A stretch of 64,000 bases of DNA from Oleomonas cavernae (GTDB taxonomy: Bacteria; Pseudomonadota; Alphaproteobacteria; Zavarziniales; Zavarziniaceae). The stretch lies in the NCBI RefSeq assembly GCF_003590945.1, contig NZ_QYUK01000008.1:62001-126000 (forward strand), read 5' to 3'. The translations under genes were made by a program, and so were the position numbers. This document shows, in pieces, positions 47,245-56,568 of this stretch; the first letter of the stretch is position 1, and every line of letters begins with the position of its first letter. Below the pieces are notes generated by a model. The model worked only from the letters and a program-made list of their open reading frames with translations. It did not search any database and was not told the origin of the DNA.

Positions 47245-48180
47245 TCATGCCGCCGCCCTCAGGACCAGGTCCTCGAGCCGGACGATGCCCAGCACGGCAC
47301 CGTTGTCATCGGCCACCGCCAGGGCGGTGCGGCTTTGGGCGATCATCTGGGCCAGGGCATCGTCGAGCGCGGTGGAGGCTGGCACGGGGACGCCGTCGGG
47401 CACCGGCCCGGCCTGCACCAGGTCGCCGACGGCGGAGACCTTGAGCAGCCGCAGGCCGCGCCTGGTGCCGCCGACGAATTCGCGCACGAAGCCGTCGGCC
47501 GGGTTGGCGAGGAGGTCGCGCGGGCGGCCCTGCTGGACGATCCGGCCGAGATCCATCACCGCGATCTGGCTGGCGAGGCGGATCGCCTCGTCGATGTCGT
47601 GGGTGACCAGGACGATGGTCTTGGCGGTGGCGGCATGGATGCGCAGCAATTCGCTTTGCAGGCTGTCGCGGGTGACCGGATCGACGGCGCCGAAAGGCTC
47701 GTCCATCAGCAGCACGTCGGGATCGGCGGCGAGCGCCCGGGCAAAGCCCACCCGCTGCTGCTGCCCGCCCGAAAGCTGATGGGGCGAGCGATCGCGGTAG
47801 ATCGCGGGATCGAGGCCGACCAGGGCCAGCAACTCATCCACCCTTGCGTTGGCTTTGGCCGCGGGCCAGCCCAGCAGGGCGGGCACGGTCGCGACATTGC
47901 GCGCCACGCTCCAGTGCGGGAACAGGCCGATCGACTGGATGACATAGCCGATGCGCCGGCGCAGTTCGACTACCGGCTGGCTGTCGACATCGACGCCGTC
48001 GATGCGGATGGTGCCCGCGTCCTTCTCGATCAGGCGGTTGATCATGCGCAGGGTGGTGGACTTGCCGCTGCCCGAGGTGCCGACCAGGGCGCAGATCTCG
48101 CCCCGGGCGACGTTGAGCGACACCTGGTCGACCGCGGCGCGGTCGCCGAAGTGCTTGGTCACGCCGGACAATTCGATCAT
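47245..48180 (-). CDS. yehX: Osmoprotectant ABC transporter ATP-binding protein YehX-like
   Basis: A 311-residue ATPase. Walker A is GTSGSGKSTTLRMINRL, the signature is [16 protein letters not shown], and Walker B is VLLMDEPFGAVDPVTR. The stretch RRIGYVIQSIGLFPHWSV is typical of the ProV/OpuA-like branch. The C-terminus has CBS-like LAVADDNGAVLGIVRLEDLV. It overlaps yehY by four bases. Confidence 0.92.
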   Translation of the reverse strand: MIELSGVTKHFGDRAAVDQVSLNVARGEICALVGTSGSGKSTTLRMINRLIEKDAGTIRIDGVDVDSQPVVELRRRIGYVIQSIGLFPHWSVARNVATVPALLGWPAAKANARVDELLALVGLDPAIYRDRSPHQLSGGQQQRVGFARALAADPDVLLMDEPFGAVDPVTRDSLQSELLRIHAATAKTIVLVTHDIDEAIRLASQIAVMDLGRIVQQGRPRDLLANPADGFVREFVGGTRRGLRLLKVSAVGDLVQAGPVPDGVPVPASTALDDALAQMIAQSRTALAVADDNGAVLGIVRLEDLVLRAAA

Positions 48181-49391
48181 CTCAAGCCCTCCTTACGCAA
48201 AGCCAAGGTCACCACCCGCAACACGATATCCGCGAACAGGGCCAGCGCGATGGTCGAGACCGCGCCCAGCAGCACCAGGTCGGTCGCCGTCTGGCCCAGG
48301 CCCTGGAACACGAAGGTGCCAAGCCCGCCGGCCCCGATCAGCGCGGCGACCACGGTCAGGCCAATCAATTGCACCAGCACGATACGCAAACCTGACAGCA
48401 GCACGGGCATGGCCAGCGGCAGCGAAACGCGCCGCAGCACCTGGCCCCCGGTCATGCCCATGCCCCGCGCGGCATCGATCACCGAGGGCGAGACCTGGCG
48501 GAAGGCGGCATGGGTACTGCGCGCCACCGGCAGCAGGGCATAGAGCACCAGGGCGACCAGGGCGGGGGCTGCACCGATGCCGCCTACGCCGATGCTGCGC
48601 AGGCCCGGCACCACATCGGCCGCCCAGGTCAGCGGCCCGATCAGCAGGCCGAACAGGGCGATCGAGGGAATCGTCTGGACCAGGTTCAGCCCGGCGAACA
48701 GCCCGGGCGCCACGCCCGGCCGGCGCAGCGCCAGCAGGCCCAGGGGCACGCCGGCCAGCACCGCCGGCACCAGGGCGCCAACCACCAGCACCAGGTGACG
48801 GCCCAGTTCGGCGGCATAGGCCTCGCGCCGGTTGGCCCATTCGCGCACCAGCGACAGGTGATCGAAGTGCCCGCCCAGCGCCAGGACAATCAGGAAGGCG
48901 AGCACCAGGCCCAGGGCGCCGAAGCGCCACCAATGGCCACGGGCAAGGCGGCCCAGGGCATCGCTGGCCGCCAGGGCCGCCGCCAGCAGCAGCACCCAAA
49001 AGGCGCCGCCCAGGGAGACCCGCGCCGCCGGGCTGGGTGCTGCCGCCGTCAAGCCGGTCGCGACGTCACCGGCCACCCATAGGGTTACGACCAGCAGGGC
49101 CACGGCGCCGACGCCCGAGACAATGTTGCGCAAGGGATGGGGCGGTGCCAGGGCCCCCGCCAGCAGCGTGAGGCCGGCCAGCGCAAAGCCGGCCGCCCCC
49201 GGCGTGTCCACCACCTCCCACAGGGCCAGGCTCTTGCCGGTCAGGATGCGGTTGGGCGAGAAGCCGACGAAGCCCAGCGCCAGGACACCGCCCAGGGCGG
49301 CAAGGGTCAGCGTCGCCTGCACCACGCCGGGGCGCCAGGCGAGTGCCGCCCGGTGCCCCAGAAAATGCGGATCGGCGACGCCGCTGGTCAC
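48177..49391 (-). CDS. yehY: Osmoprotectant ABC transporter permease YehY-like
   Basis: A 404-residue permease with about ten hydrophobic segments. The extra N-terminal half (about 1-190) carries several membrane spans not found in the shorter permease, as in E. coli YehY. The transport domain has FAGLNLVQTIPSIALFGLLI and YALLPVARSTHAAFRQVSP. Starts and stops overlap yehZ and yehX by four bases each. Confidence 0.9.
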   Translation of the reverse strand: MTSGVADPHFLGHRAALAWRPGVVQATLTLAALGGVLALGFVGFSPNRILTGKSLALWEVVDTPGAAGFALAGLTLLAGALAPPHPLRNIVSGVGAVALLVVTLWVAGDVATGLTAAAPSPAARVSLGGAFWVLLLAAALAASDALGRLARGHWWRFGALGLVLAFLIVLALGGHFDHLSLVREWANRREAYAAELGRHLVLVVGALVPAVLAGVPLGLLALRRPGVAPGLFAGLNLVQTIPSIALFGLLIGPLTWAADVVPGLRSIGVGGIGAAPALVALVLYALLPVARSTHAAFRQVSPSVIDAARGMGMTGGQVLRRVSLPLAMPVLLSGLRIVLVQLIGLTVVAALIGAGGLGTFVFQGLGQTATDLVLLGAVSTIALALFADIVLRVVTLALRKEGLR

Positions 49392-50314
49392 TTCAGCAGG
49401 CCTGCCTTGGTCAGGTAATCCTTGGCCACCGTCTTGGCATCGATGCCGTCGAGCGCCACCGCGGCATTGAGCTTCTGCAAGGTTTCCAAGGTCAGGGTCT
49501 TGAACGCCGGCTCCAGCGCCGTGGCGATGGCCGGGAACTTCTCCAGGGTCGCCGCGCGCACCACCGGGGCCGGGGCATAGACCGGCTGCACGCCCTTGGG
49601 ATCGGTCAGGGCGGTCAGCCCCAGGGCCGCCAGCGCGCCGTCGGTGCCATAGGCCATGGCGGCGTTGACGCCCGAGGTCTGCTCGGCTGCTGCCTTGATC
49701 GTCGCCGCGGTATCGCCGCCCGAAAGCACCAGGAGCTGGTCATTGGTCAGCTTGAAGCCATAGGCCTTCTGGAACGCCGGCAGGGCCGCCGGGCTTTCCA
49801 CGAACTCGGCCGAGCCGGCCAGCTTCACCTTGGCGCCGCCGCTGACCCACTTGCCGAAATCCTCCAGGCTGACCAGCTTGGCCTCGGTGGCGATCTCGCT
49901 GCGCACCGCGATCACCCAGGTGTTGTTGGCGGGCGCCGGGGTCAGCCAGACCAGCTTGTTGGCGGCAAGGTCCAGTTCGGCAGCCTTCTTGTAGCCGGCA
50001 TCGAAATTGCTCCAGGCCGGATCTTCGGGCACGCTGAAGAAGAAGCCGGCATTGCCGGTATATTCGGGATAGATATCGATCTCGCCGGCGATCAGCGCGC
50101 CGCGCACGATCTTGGTAACGCCCAGCGATACCTTGTTCTCGACCGGCACGCCCGCCTGCTCGAGCAGCAGGACGATGATATTGCCCAGCACCGCGCCTTC
50201 GGTGTCGATCTTGGAGGCGACCACCACCTTGTCGGCCGCCTGCGCGCCGGAGACCGCCAGGGCACCTGCCAGGGCAAGGCCTGCGACAATCCGCTTCAAT
50301 CCACTGAATGCCAT
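49388..50314 (-). CDS. yehZ: Glycine betaine/osmoprotectant-binding protein YehZ (OsmF)-like
   Basis: Periplasmic binding protein, 308 residues, with a signal peptide cleaved near residue 26 (SGAQA/ADK). It has VVVASKIDTEGAVLGNIIVL, GEIDIYPEYTGNAG and WLTPAPANNTW, as in OpuBC-type receptors. As the first gene of the minus-strand yehZYXW-rrf2-peptidase run it sets the start of the transcript. The 119-base divergent region upstream holds two TAGACTA repeats. Confidence 0.92.
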   Translation of the reverse strand: MAFSGLKRIVAGLALAGALAVSGAQAADKVVVASKIDTEGAVLGNIIVLLLEQAGVPVENKVSLGVTKIVRGALIAGEIDIYPEYTGNAGFFFSVPEDPAWSNFDAGYKKAAELDLAANKLVWLTPAPANNTWVIAVRSEIATEAKLVSLEDFGKWVSGGAKVKLAGSAEFVESPAALPAFQKAYGFKLTNDQLLVLSGGDTAATIKAAAEQTSGVNAAMAYGTDGALAALGLTALTDPKGVQPVYAPAPVVRAATLEKFPAIATALEPAFKTLTLETLQKLNAAVALDGIDAKTVAKDYLTKAGLLK

Positions 50315-50391
50315 TTCCCTGCTCCTATGGTGTGATATAGGCCCAATATCCGAAGTGTGGCCTTTATCCTGCTTGAACCCAACCCGGATAA

Positions 50392-50414
50392 TAGACTATA
50401 AAATCGGTAGACTA
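50392..50414. promoter_or_regulatory. TAGACTA direct repeat in the yehZ/desaturase divergent region
   Basis: TAGACTA occurs at 50392-50398 and 50408-50414 (16-base period) in a strongly AT-rich stretch that also holds CTATAGGACC before the desaturase ATG. It is a candidate promoter/operator for one or both divergent genes. No regulator can be named. Confidence 0.45.
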
Positions 50415-50433
50415 AATACACTATAGGACCATC

Positions 50434-51363
50434 ATGGGCGCCACCGCGCCGTTGACCAAGGGCTCCGTTCCCGGGCTTCCCCGCAAAACCGAATGGCCGA
50501 CCGTGGCCGTGGGGCTCCTGATTTATGGCGGCTTCCTGGGCGCGACCTGGTTCTGGCGCGAGATCCCGCTTTGGCTCCTGCCGGTCATCGGCGCCTGGCT
50601 GATCGCCTGGCACGGCTCCTTCCTGCACGAGATCATCCACGGCCATCCGACGCCCTGGCGGGCACTGAACCGTGCCCTGGCCTTGCCGCCGCTGGCCCTG
50701 TGGCTGCCCTTCGACATCTACCGCGCCGATCACATCAAGCATCATTACGAGCCGGACCTGACCGATCCGCGGGAAGATCCCGAAACCGCCTATGTAACGC
50801 CGGCGGCGTGGGCGCGGCTGGGCCGGGTCATGCGCTGGCTCCTGCGGGCCAACACGACGCTGGCCGGCCGCCTGACCGTCGGCCCGTTTCTGAGCATCAG
50901 CTATTTCCTGCGCAGCGAGGCCCGCCGGCTGTGGGCCGGACAAGCGGGGCGACGCGGCATCTGGGCTCGCCATGCCATCGCCGCCGCCCTGGTGATCGTG
51001 TGGGTGAGCGTGATCTGCGGCATGCCGCTGTGGCTGTACCTGGCAGCCTTCGTCTACACCGGTGCCGCGCTGACCAGCCTGCGCTCCTTCGCCGAACATC
51101 GCTTTGCCGAGGATGCCACCCACCGCACGGCAATCGTCGAACGGGCCGGCCTGTTCGGCCTCCTGTTCCTGCACAACAACCTGCATGTGCTGCACCATAT
51201 GCGCCAGCACGAGCCCTGGTACCGCCTGCCGGCGCTTTATCGAGCCGAGCGGGGGGCCTTGCTCGAGCGCAACGGCGGGCTGGTCTATGCCGGTTACGGC
51301 GAGGTGGCGCGGCGCTTCCTGTGGCGTGCCCACGACAAGCCGGTCTATCCCAGTATCGGGTAA
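50434..51363 (+). CDS. Fatty acid desaturase family protein
   Basis: A 309-residue membrane diiron desaturase. The three His boxes are HEIIH, HIKHH and HNNLHVLHH, separated by four or so membrane segments (LLIYGGFLGATWFW, PVIGAWLIAW, HAIAAALVIVWVSVI, PLWLYLAAFVYTGA). The substrate could be a fatty acyl chain or a carotenoid-like lipid. Its last 19 bases overlap the end of the convergent phosphonate-binding-like gene. Confidence 0.9.
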   Translation: MGATAPLTKGSVPGLPRKTEWPTVAVGLLIYGGFLGATWFWREIPLWLLPVIGAWLIAWHGSFLHEIIHGHPTPWRALNRALALPPLALWLPFDIYRADHIKHHYEPDLTDPREDPETAYVTPAAWARLGRVMRWLLRANTTLAGRLTVGPFLSISYFLRSEARRLWAGQAGRRGIWARHAIAAALVIVWVSVICGMPLWLYLAAFVYTGAALTSLRSFAEHRFAEDATHRTAIVERAGLFGLLFLHNNLHVLHHMRQHEPWYRLPALYRAERGALLERNGGLVYAGYGEVARRFLWRAHDKPVYPSIG

Positions 51364-52151
51364 CCCAGGCGCGCCGCCTCGGCCTCGAGGTCCAGGATCG
51401 CCTGGTAGCGCTCCGGCGGCACCTGCGCAAAGCCGACAAGCCCCAGGGCGGCACGCGCCGGCGCGAGTGTGGGTTCCGCGATCACGCCGTCCAGGGCGGC
51501 CCGCAGGGTTGCGACCAGATCGTCCGGGGCATCTGGCCGGGTGACCAGGGGCAGGCCGGGGACGGACGGGCTTTGCGTCAGGATCCGCAGGCCGGCCACC
51601 AGGTCGGGCCGGTGCCGGGCCGTCAGGGTGAAGGTAACCCCGTCGATCGCGGCCACGTCGGCCTCGCCCGCGGCGACCGCGGCCATGCTGGCGATATGGG
51701 CGCCGGTATAGCGGACGGTGCTGAAGAACCGCCCCCGGCGCGCCAAGGGGGCGACCACCGCGCGCAGGAAGTTCATGCCGCTGTTGCTGGTGGCCTCGTT
51801 CACCGCGGCGCGGGCGCCGCGCAGGCCGGCGAGCGAGATCGGACCGCCATCGGCCCGCACGACGATGACACTGCGATAGTCCGGCCCGTCGGTATAGGGC
51901 GTGTCATAGCAGGGCGTCGCCACCATGCGCACCCGGCCCGCCAGGAAAGTCACCAGCGGATAGCCGCAGGTCTGGCCCAGCAACAGGTCGGGATCGAGCC
52001 AGATCTCGCCCAGCGTGCGCGTGCGTTCCAAGCGGCCGGGCGCCGCCACGCCCAGAAGGCGCAATTGCCGCGCCAGCACGGCCCAGATCGCATCATTGGC
52101 TTGTTGCAGCCAGGGCTGGTCGTACATCCCCAAACTGGCCAGCAATCCCAT
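51345..52151 (-). CDS. PhnD-like phosphate/phosphonate-type binding protein without signal peptide
   Basis: A 268-residue protein of the PhnD/PF12974 group: LLGQTCGYPLVTFLAGRVRMVATP, RGARAAVNEATSNSGMNFLRA, YTGAHIASMAAVAAGEADVAAIDG and ILTQSPSVPGLPLVT. The family is usually exported, but no signal peptide is seen from ATG 52151, which has GGAGG upstream. It may be a cytosolic sensor, or the true start may be missed. No phosphonate transporter genes are adjacent. Confidence 0.82.
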   Translation of the reverse strand: MGLLASLGMYDQPWLQQANDAIWAVLARQLRLLGVAAPGRLERTRTLGEIWLDPDLLLGQTCGYPLVTFLAGRVRMVATPCYDTPYTDGPDYRSVIVVRADGGPISLAGLRGARAAVNEATSNSGMNFLRAVVAPLARRGRFFSTVRYTGAHIASMAAVAAGEADVAAIDGVTFTLTARHRPDLVAGLRILTQSPSVPGLPLVTRPDAPDDLVATLRAALDGVIAEPTLAPARAALGLVGFAQVPPERYQAILDLEAEAARLGYPILG

Positions 52152-52283
52152 CGCCTGATTTCCTCCCCCACCCTGTGCTGCGAACCCTAGGCGGCAAACC
52201 GGCCCCAGCCAAGGGGCCGTGACACCGCTCCCTGCCGGTGCCAGAGTGCGCAACCAGTCCGGCGACAGGCCGAGGAGGTTGTC

Positions 52284-53033
52284 ATGGGCGAACCCGGCTT
52301 TGGCTATCGACCGCCGCGGATCCGGCTGTTCGATGCCCAGTTGAAGCTCGATCCGTCGATCGAGCAGATGATGCTGGAACTTCAGGCCAAGATGGCCGGC
52401 CCGCAGATGACGCAGCAATGGCTGCAACCCAATTTCCAGCTTCTCCTGCCGCATTGGGAGGCGATCCTGGGGCCCGGCCCCAATCCCGTCTTCCTGCCCG
52501 TGCCGCCCCCGGCCTATACCCCGACAGCCGGCCCCGGCTTCCAGCCGATCGGGCCGCCGGCGCCCGCCTACACGCGGGGCGACGGCCCGGCCACGGCCAA
52601 GCCGGGCGAACTGTCCGATGTGCTGAAGGCGATCTACAAGCTGCCGGCCGTCCAGGAACTCGCCAAGCAGGCCAAGGACCAGGGCGAGCGCCAGTTGAAG
52701 GAACTGCACAGCGAATGGCAGAGTGCCGGCACCGCCGACCGGGTGCTGATGATTTCGGTCACCGGTGTCGTGGTCGGCGGCATGGTGACCACCATCCTGG
52801 CCAACGAGCCGACGCGCAACCTCGCCTTCGGCTTCATCAAGAACAAGGATATTCCCATCCCCGGGGTAAAGGGCCTGTCCTTCAAGATCATGGACGGCGG
52901 CGCCGGGGCGACCGTGCCCCTGGGCGTGCCCGGCCTGTCGGCCAAGGGCTATTACACCGCGCCGGACGGCAAGGCGCCGGACTATGGCGCCACCGTCACC
53001 TTCGACGTGATCGAGTTCCTGAAGAAAAAATAG
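52284..53033 (+). CDS. Hypothetical protein with Pro-rich middle and amphipathic C-terminal domain
   Basis: A 249-residue protein I cannot assign. About 1-65 is helical (LDPSIEQMMLELQAKMAGPQ). Residues 66-100 are a Pro-rich linker (VPPPAYTPTAGPG). About 110-155 is a charged helix (LAKQAKDQGERQLKELHSEW), then a hydrophobic span VLMISVTGVVVGGMVTTIL. The C-terminus is Gly-rich beta sequence, LPGVKG-like loops, ending TFDVIEFLKKK. It has its own space between two other units and codon use like its neighbours. Confidence 0.7.
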   Translation: MGEPGFGYRPPRIRLFDAQLKLDPSIEQMMLELQAKMAGPQMTQQWLQPNFQLLLPHWEAILGPGPNPVFLPVPPPAYTPTAGPGFQPIGPPAPAYTRGDGPATAKPGELSDVLKAIYKLPAVQELAKQAKDQGERQLKELHSEWQSAGTADRVLMISVTGVVVGGMVTTILANEPTRNLAFGFIKNKDIPIPGVKGLSFKIMDGGAGATVPLGVPGLSAKGYYTAPDGKAPDYGATVTFDVIEFLKKK

Positions 53034-53126
53034 CGGCCGCAACTCGACCAAGGCAGGGGGTGGCAAGGGATTTTGCCGCGTGCCATGCTGCCGCTTTGCG
53101 ATCGCGAGACTGGACAACAACAACAA

Positions 53127-54239
53127 ATGGCGGAGAGCGGGCCGATCGTCGCCTTTCGGGGTGTGCGCAAGACCTATGATGGCCGGTCCCTGGTCGTCAA
53201 AGACCTGAACCTCGATGTGATCAAGGGCGAGTTCCTCACCCTGCTGGGGCCGTCCGGCTCGGGCAAGACCACGTCGCTGATGATGCTCGCGGGCTTCGAG
53301 ACGCCGACGCAAGGCGACATCCTGCTGGCCGGGCAATCCATCGCCCGCACCCCGCCGCACAAGCGCAACATCGGCATGGTGTTCCAGAACTATGCCCTGT
53401 TTCCCCACATGACCGTGGCCGAGAATGTCGCCTTCCCCCTGTCGGTGCGGGGCGTGCCCAAGGCCGAACGGGAAACGCGCGTCACCCGCGCGCTGGACAT
53501 GATCAAGCTGGGCAATCTGGGCGGACGCAAGCCGGCGCAACTCTCGGGCGGGCAGCAGCAACGTGTGGCGCTGGCCCGCGCCCTGGTGTTCGAGCCGGCG
53601 ATCGTGCTGATGGACGAACCGCTGGGCGCACTCGACAAGCAGTTGCGCGAGCACATGCAGATCGAGATCAAGCACCTGCACGAGCGTTTGGGCGTGACCG
53701 TGGTCTATGTCACCCACGACCAGGACGAGGCCCTGACCATTTCCAATCGCATTGCCGTGTTCAACGACGGCGTCATCCAGCAGCTGGACACGCCGACCAG
53801 GCTCTACGAAGCGCCCCGGAACAGTTTCGTCGCCTCCTTCATCGGCGAGAACAACGCCATTCCGGCACGGATCGTCGCCCTCCAGGACGGCATCGCGCAG
53901 GTCTGCCTGCCCGACGGCAGCAGCATTGCGGCCCAGGCGGTGGCGGCACTCGAGCCCGGCGCGGCGACCTCGATCTCGATCAGGCCCGAGAAGATCCTGC
54001 TCGAAGGGGTGGCGCCGGGCGGCCCCAACACGGTCGAGGCGACCACGGTCGAGACCATCTATCACGGCGATCACATGCGGGTGCGGGCCGATACCGGTTA
54101 CGCCGCCCTGACCATCAAGATGCGCTTCCGGGCCGGCCGGCCGGTGCCCCAGGCAGGGGAACGGCTGTGGCTTGAACTGCCGACTGCGGATTGCCGGGCC
54201 CTGGATGCGGCACCGGCGATGGCCAACTCCGGCCTATAA
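53127..54239 (+). CDS. Polyamine-type ABC transporter ATP-binding protein (PotA-like)
   Basis: A 370-residue ATPase. Walker A is [18 protein letters not shown], signature [15 protein letters not shown], Walker [18 protein letters not shown]. The C-terminal TOBE domain has [13 protein letters not shown]. The length and [20 protein letters not shown] pattern fit PotA/PotG types. ATG 53127 lacks a strong Shine-Dalgarno; an upstream in-frame ATG at 53073 exists. It opens a four-gene importer operon. Confidence 0.9.
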   Translation: MAESGPIVAFRGVRKTYDGRSLVVKDLNLDVIKGEFLTLLGPSGSGKTTSLMMLAGFETPTQGDILLAGQSIARTPPHKRNIGMVFQNYALFPHMTVAENVAFPLSVRGVPKAERETRVTRALDMIKLGNLGGRKPAQLSGGQQQRVALARALVFEPAIVLMDEPLGALDKQLREHMQIEIKHLHERLGVTVVYVTHDQDEALTISNRIAVFNDGVIQQLDTPTRLYEAPRNSFVASFIGENNAIPARIVALQDGIAQVCLPDGSSIAAQAVAALEPGAATSISIRPEKILLEGVAPGGPNTVEATTVETIYHGDHMRVRADTGYAALTIKMRFRAGRPVPQAGERLWLELPTADCRALDAAPAMANSGL

Positions 54240-54265
54240 GAACCTGATATAACAGGAGAGGTTTC

Positions 54266-55315
54266 ATGACGACGACAATGATGAAGAAACTGACCGGCCT
54301 TGCCGCCGGCCTGGCGGTGGCGGCCTTCTCGGCCCAAGCCATGGCCCGCGACCTGAGCATCGTGTCCTGGGGCGGCGCCTATCAGGACGCCCAGAAGAAG
54401 ATCTATTTCGAGCCGTTGAAGGCCGCCGGCGTCGCCCTGACCGACGAATCCTGGGACGGCGGCATCGGCGTGCTGCGGGCCAAGATCGAAGGCGGCCAGA
54501 CGCCGTGGGACGTGGTCCAGGTCGAGTCCGAGGAACTGGTGCTGGGCTGCGAGGAAGGCCTATTCGAGAAACTGGACTTCGCCAAGATCGGCGGCAAGGA
54601 CGCCTATCTGCCGGCGGCCGTGCACGACTGCGGCGTCGGCGCGATCGTCTATAATTTCGTGCTGGGCTACGACAAGGACAAGCTGAAGGACAAGGCCCCG
54701 ACCGGCTGGGCCGATTTCTTCGACACCAAGACCTTCCCGGGCAAGCGCGGCCTGCGCCAGGGGCCCAAGACCACCCTGGAAATCGCCCTGATGGCCGATG
54801 GCGTGGCCCCGGCCGATGTCTACAAGGTGCTGGCAACGCCTGAAGGCGTCGACCGCGCCTTCAAGAAGCTGGACGAGATCAAGGCCGAGATCGTGTGGTG
54901 GAAGGCCGGCGCCCAGCCGCCGCAACTGCTCGCCGCGGGCGAAGTGGTGATGACCTCGGTCTATAACGGCCGCATCGACGCCGCCAACAAGGAAGGCCGG
55001 CACTTCGGCATCGTCTGGAACGGCTCGCTTTACACGATCGACAGCTGGGTGATCATGAAGGGCAGCCCGAATGTCGACGCGGCCTACAAGTTCCTGGCCT
55101 TTGTCGGCAAACCGGAGAACCAGGCCAAGCTGCCGCTGGCCATTGCCTACGGTGTGACCAATCCGGCCGCCTCGCCCCTGATCCCGGCCGAGCGCCTGAA
55201 GGAACTGCCGACCGATCCGGCCAACCTGGGCGTCTCGATCGAACTGTCGACCGCGTTCTGGATCGAGAACGTCGACCGCCTGACCGAGCGGTTCAACAAA
55301 TGGGCAGCGAAGTAA
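54266..55315 (+). CDS. Polyamine-type ABC transporter substrate-binding protein
   Basis: A 349-residue periplasmic receptor of the PotD/PotF group. The signal peptide ends near Ala27 (AQAMA/RD). It has LSIVSWGGAYQDAQKK, GVGAIVYNFVLGYDKDKL, and [26 protein letters not shown] precedes the ATG. Ligand unknown: polyamine, or related amine. Its end overlaps the first permease gene. Confidence 0.9.
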   Translation: MTTTMMKKLTGLAAGLAVAAFSAQAMARDLSIVSWGGAYQDAQKKIYFEPLKAAGVALTDESWDGGIGVLRAKIEGGQTPWDVVQVESEELVLGCEEGLFEKLDFAKIGGKDAYLPAAVHDCGVGAIVYNFVLGYDKDKLKDKAPTGWADFFDTKTFPGKRGLRQGPKTTLEIALMADGVAPADVYKVLATPEGVDRAFKKLDEIKAEIVWWKAGAQPPQLLAAGEVVMTSVYNGRIDAANKEGRHFGIVWNGSLYTIDSWVIMKGSPNVDAAYKFLAFVGKPENQAKLPLAIAYGVTNPAASPLIPAERLKELPTDPANLGVSIELSTAFWIENVDRLTERFNKWAAK

Positions 55316-56568
55316 CCGCCACCCCACAAACAACCGCATCGCGGGGCGACACCGTCGCCTCGCGGGCCCTGCTGCGCCAGTTGCGGCGGGCCGAGCGGCG
55401 GCGGCAATGGGGTGCCTTCGCCCTGGTGGCGCCCTTGGTGCTGTTCCTGATCGTGGCCATGGTCCTGCCCATCGGCGACATGCTGCGCCGCGCGGTCGAC
55501 GACCCCGAAATCGCCGACGTCCTGCCCCAGGTGACAAGAGCCTTCGATGACTGGACCGATCACGGCCAGTTGCCGCCCGACTCGGTCTTTGCGGCGCTGG
55601 CCGCCGACATGGCGAGTGCGCGTGCCGCCGGCACCCTGCCGATCGCGGCCCGGCGCCTGAACTACGCGGTCGACGGCGGGCGCAGCCTGCTGGTCAATAG
55701 CGCCCGGCGCCTGCCCGAGACGGCGCCGAACTGGCGCGACACCCTGATCGCCGCCGACCCCCGCTGGGGCGAGCTGGATGTATGGGCGGCGCTGTACCAG
55801 GCGCGCGGCCCCCTGACCGATTTCTTCCTGCTGGCGGCGATCGACATGCAGCGCGACGCCCAGGGTGACCTGACTGCGACTCCGGCCGACCGGGCGATCT
55901 ATCGCGATGTCCTGGCGCGCACCTTCGAGATCGCCGGGGCGGTCACCCTGCTGTGCCTGCTGCTGGGCTTTCCCGTCGCCTACCTGCTGGCCAACCTGCC
56001 GCCGCGCCGGTCGAACCTCCTGATGATCCTGGTGCTGCTGCCGTTCTGGACCTCGCTGCTGGTGCGCACCGCGGCCTGGGTGGTGCTGTTGCAGGAAAAC
56101 GGCCTGGTCAACCAGGTGATGATGATGCTGGGCGTGACCGAGGCGCCGGTGCGCCTGGTCTACAACCGCATCGGCGTCTATATTGCCATGACCCATGTCC
56201 TGCTGCCGTTCATGATCCTGCCGATCTACAGCGTGATGCGCGGCATCTCGCCGGTCTATCGCAAGGCGGCACTCAGCTTGGGCGCCACGCCCACCACCGC
56301 CTTCCTGCGGGTCTACCTGCCGCAGACCCTGCCGGGCCTGGCCGCGGGCGTGCTGCTGGTCTTCATCATGGCGCTGGGCTACTACATCACGCCCGCCCTG
56401 ATCGGCGGCGCGGGCGACCAGATGGTCAGCTATTTCATCGCCTTCTATACCACCGACACGGTGAACTGGGGCATGGCCGCGGCCCTGGGTGCCGTGCTGC
56501 TGTCGGCGACCCTGCTGCTCTACTGGGTCTACAATCGCCTGGTCGGCGGCGGCGTGAGGCTGGGTTGA
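55300..56568 (+). CDS. Polyamine-type ABC transporter permease (PotB-like)
   Basis: A 422-residue inner-membrane permease. After the first membrane helix (about 45-65) a periplasmic stretch of about 140 residues is inserted, so it is longer than E. coli PotB. The transport domain has FPVAYLLANLPPRRSNLLMI, YSVMRGISPVYRKAALSLGA and MALGYYITPALIGGAGDQM. Its ATG overlaps the receptor gene by 16 bases; its stop touches the next ATG. Confidence 0.9.
   Translation: MGSEVTATPQTTASRGDTVASRALLRQLRRAERRRQWGAFALVAPLVLFLIVAMVLPIGDMLRRAVDDPEIADVLPQVTRAFDDWTDHGQLPPDSVFAALAADMASARAAGTLPIAARRLNYAVDGGRSLLVNSARRLPETAPNWRDTLIAADPRWGELDVWAALYQARGPLTDFFLLAAIDMQRDAQGDLTATPADRAIYRDVLARTFEIAGAVTLLCLLLGFPVAYLLANLPPRRSNLLMILVLLPFWTSLLVRTAAWVVLLQENGLVNQVMMMLGVTEAPVRLVYNRIGVYIAMTHVLLPFMILPIYSVMRGISPVYRKAALSLGATPTTAFLRVYLPQTLPGLAAGVLLVFIMALGYYITPALIGGAGDQMVSYFIAFYTTDTVNWGMAAALGAVLLSATLLLYWVYNRLVGGGVRLG

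Noticed and set aside
51345-54074. A 909-codon open frame on the minus strand
   Set aside because: Only its first part from 52151 down is a real gene. The rest is antisense to the PotA-like and 52284 genes, has no family motifs and reflects high GC third positions.
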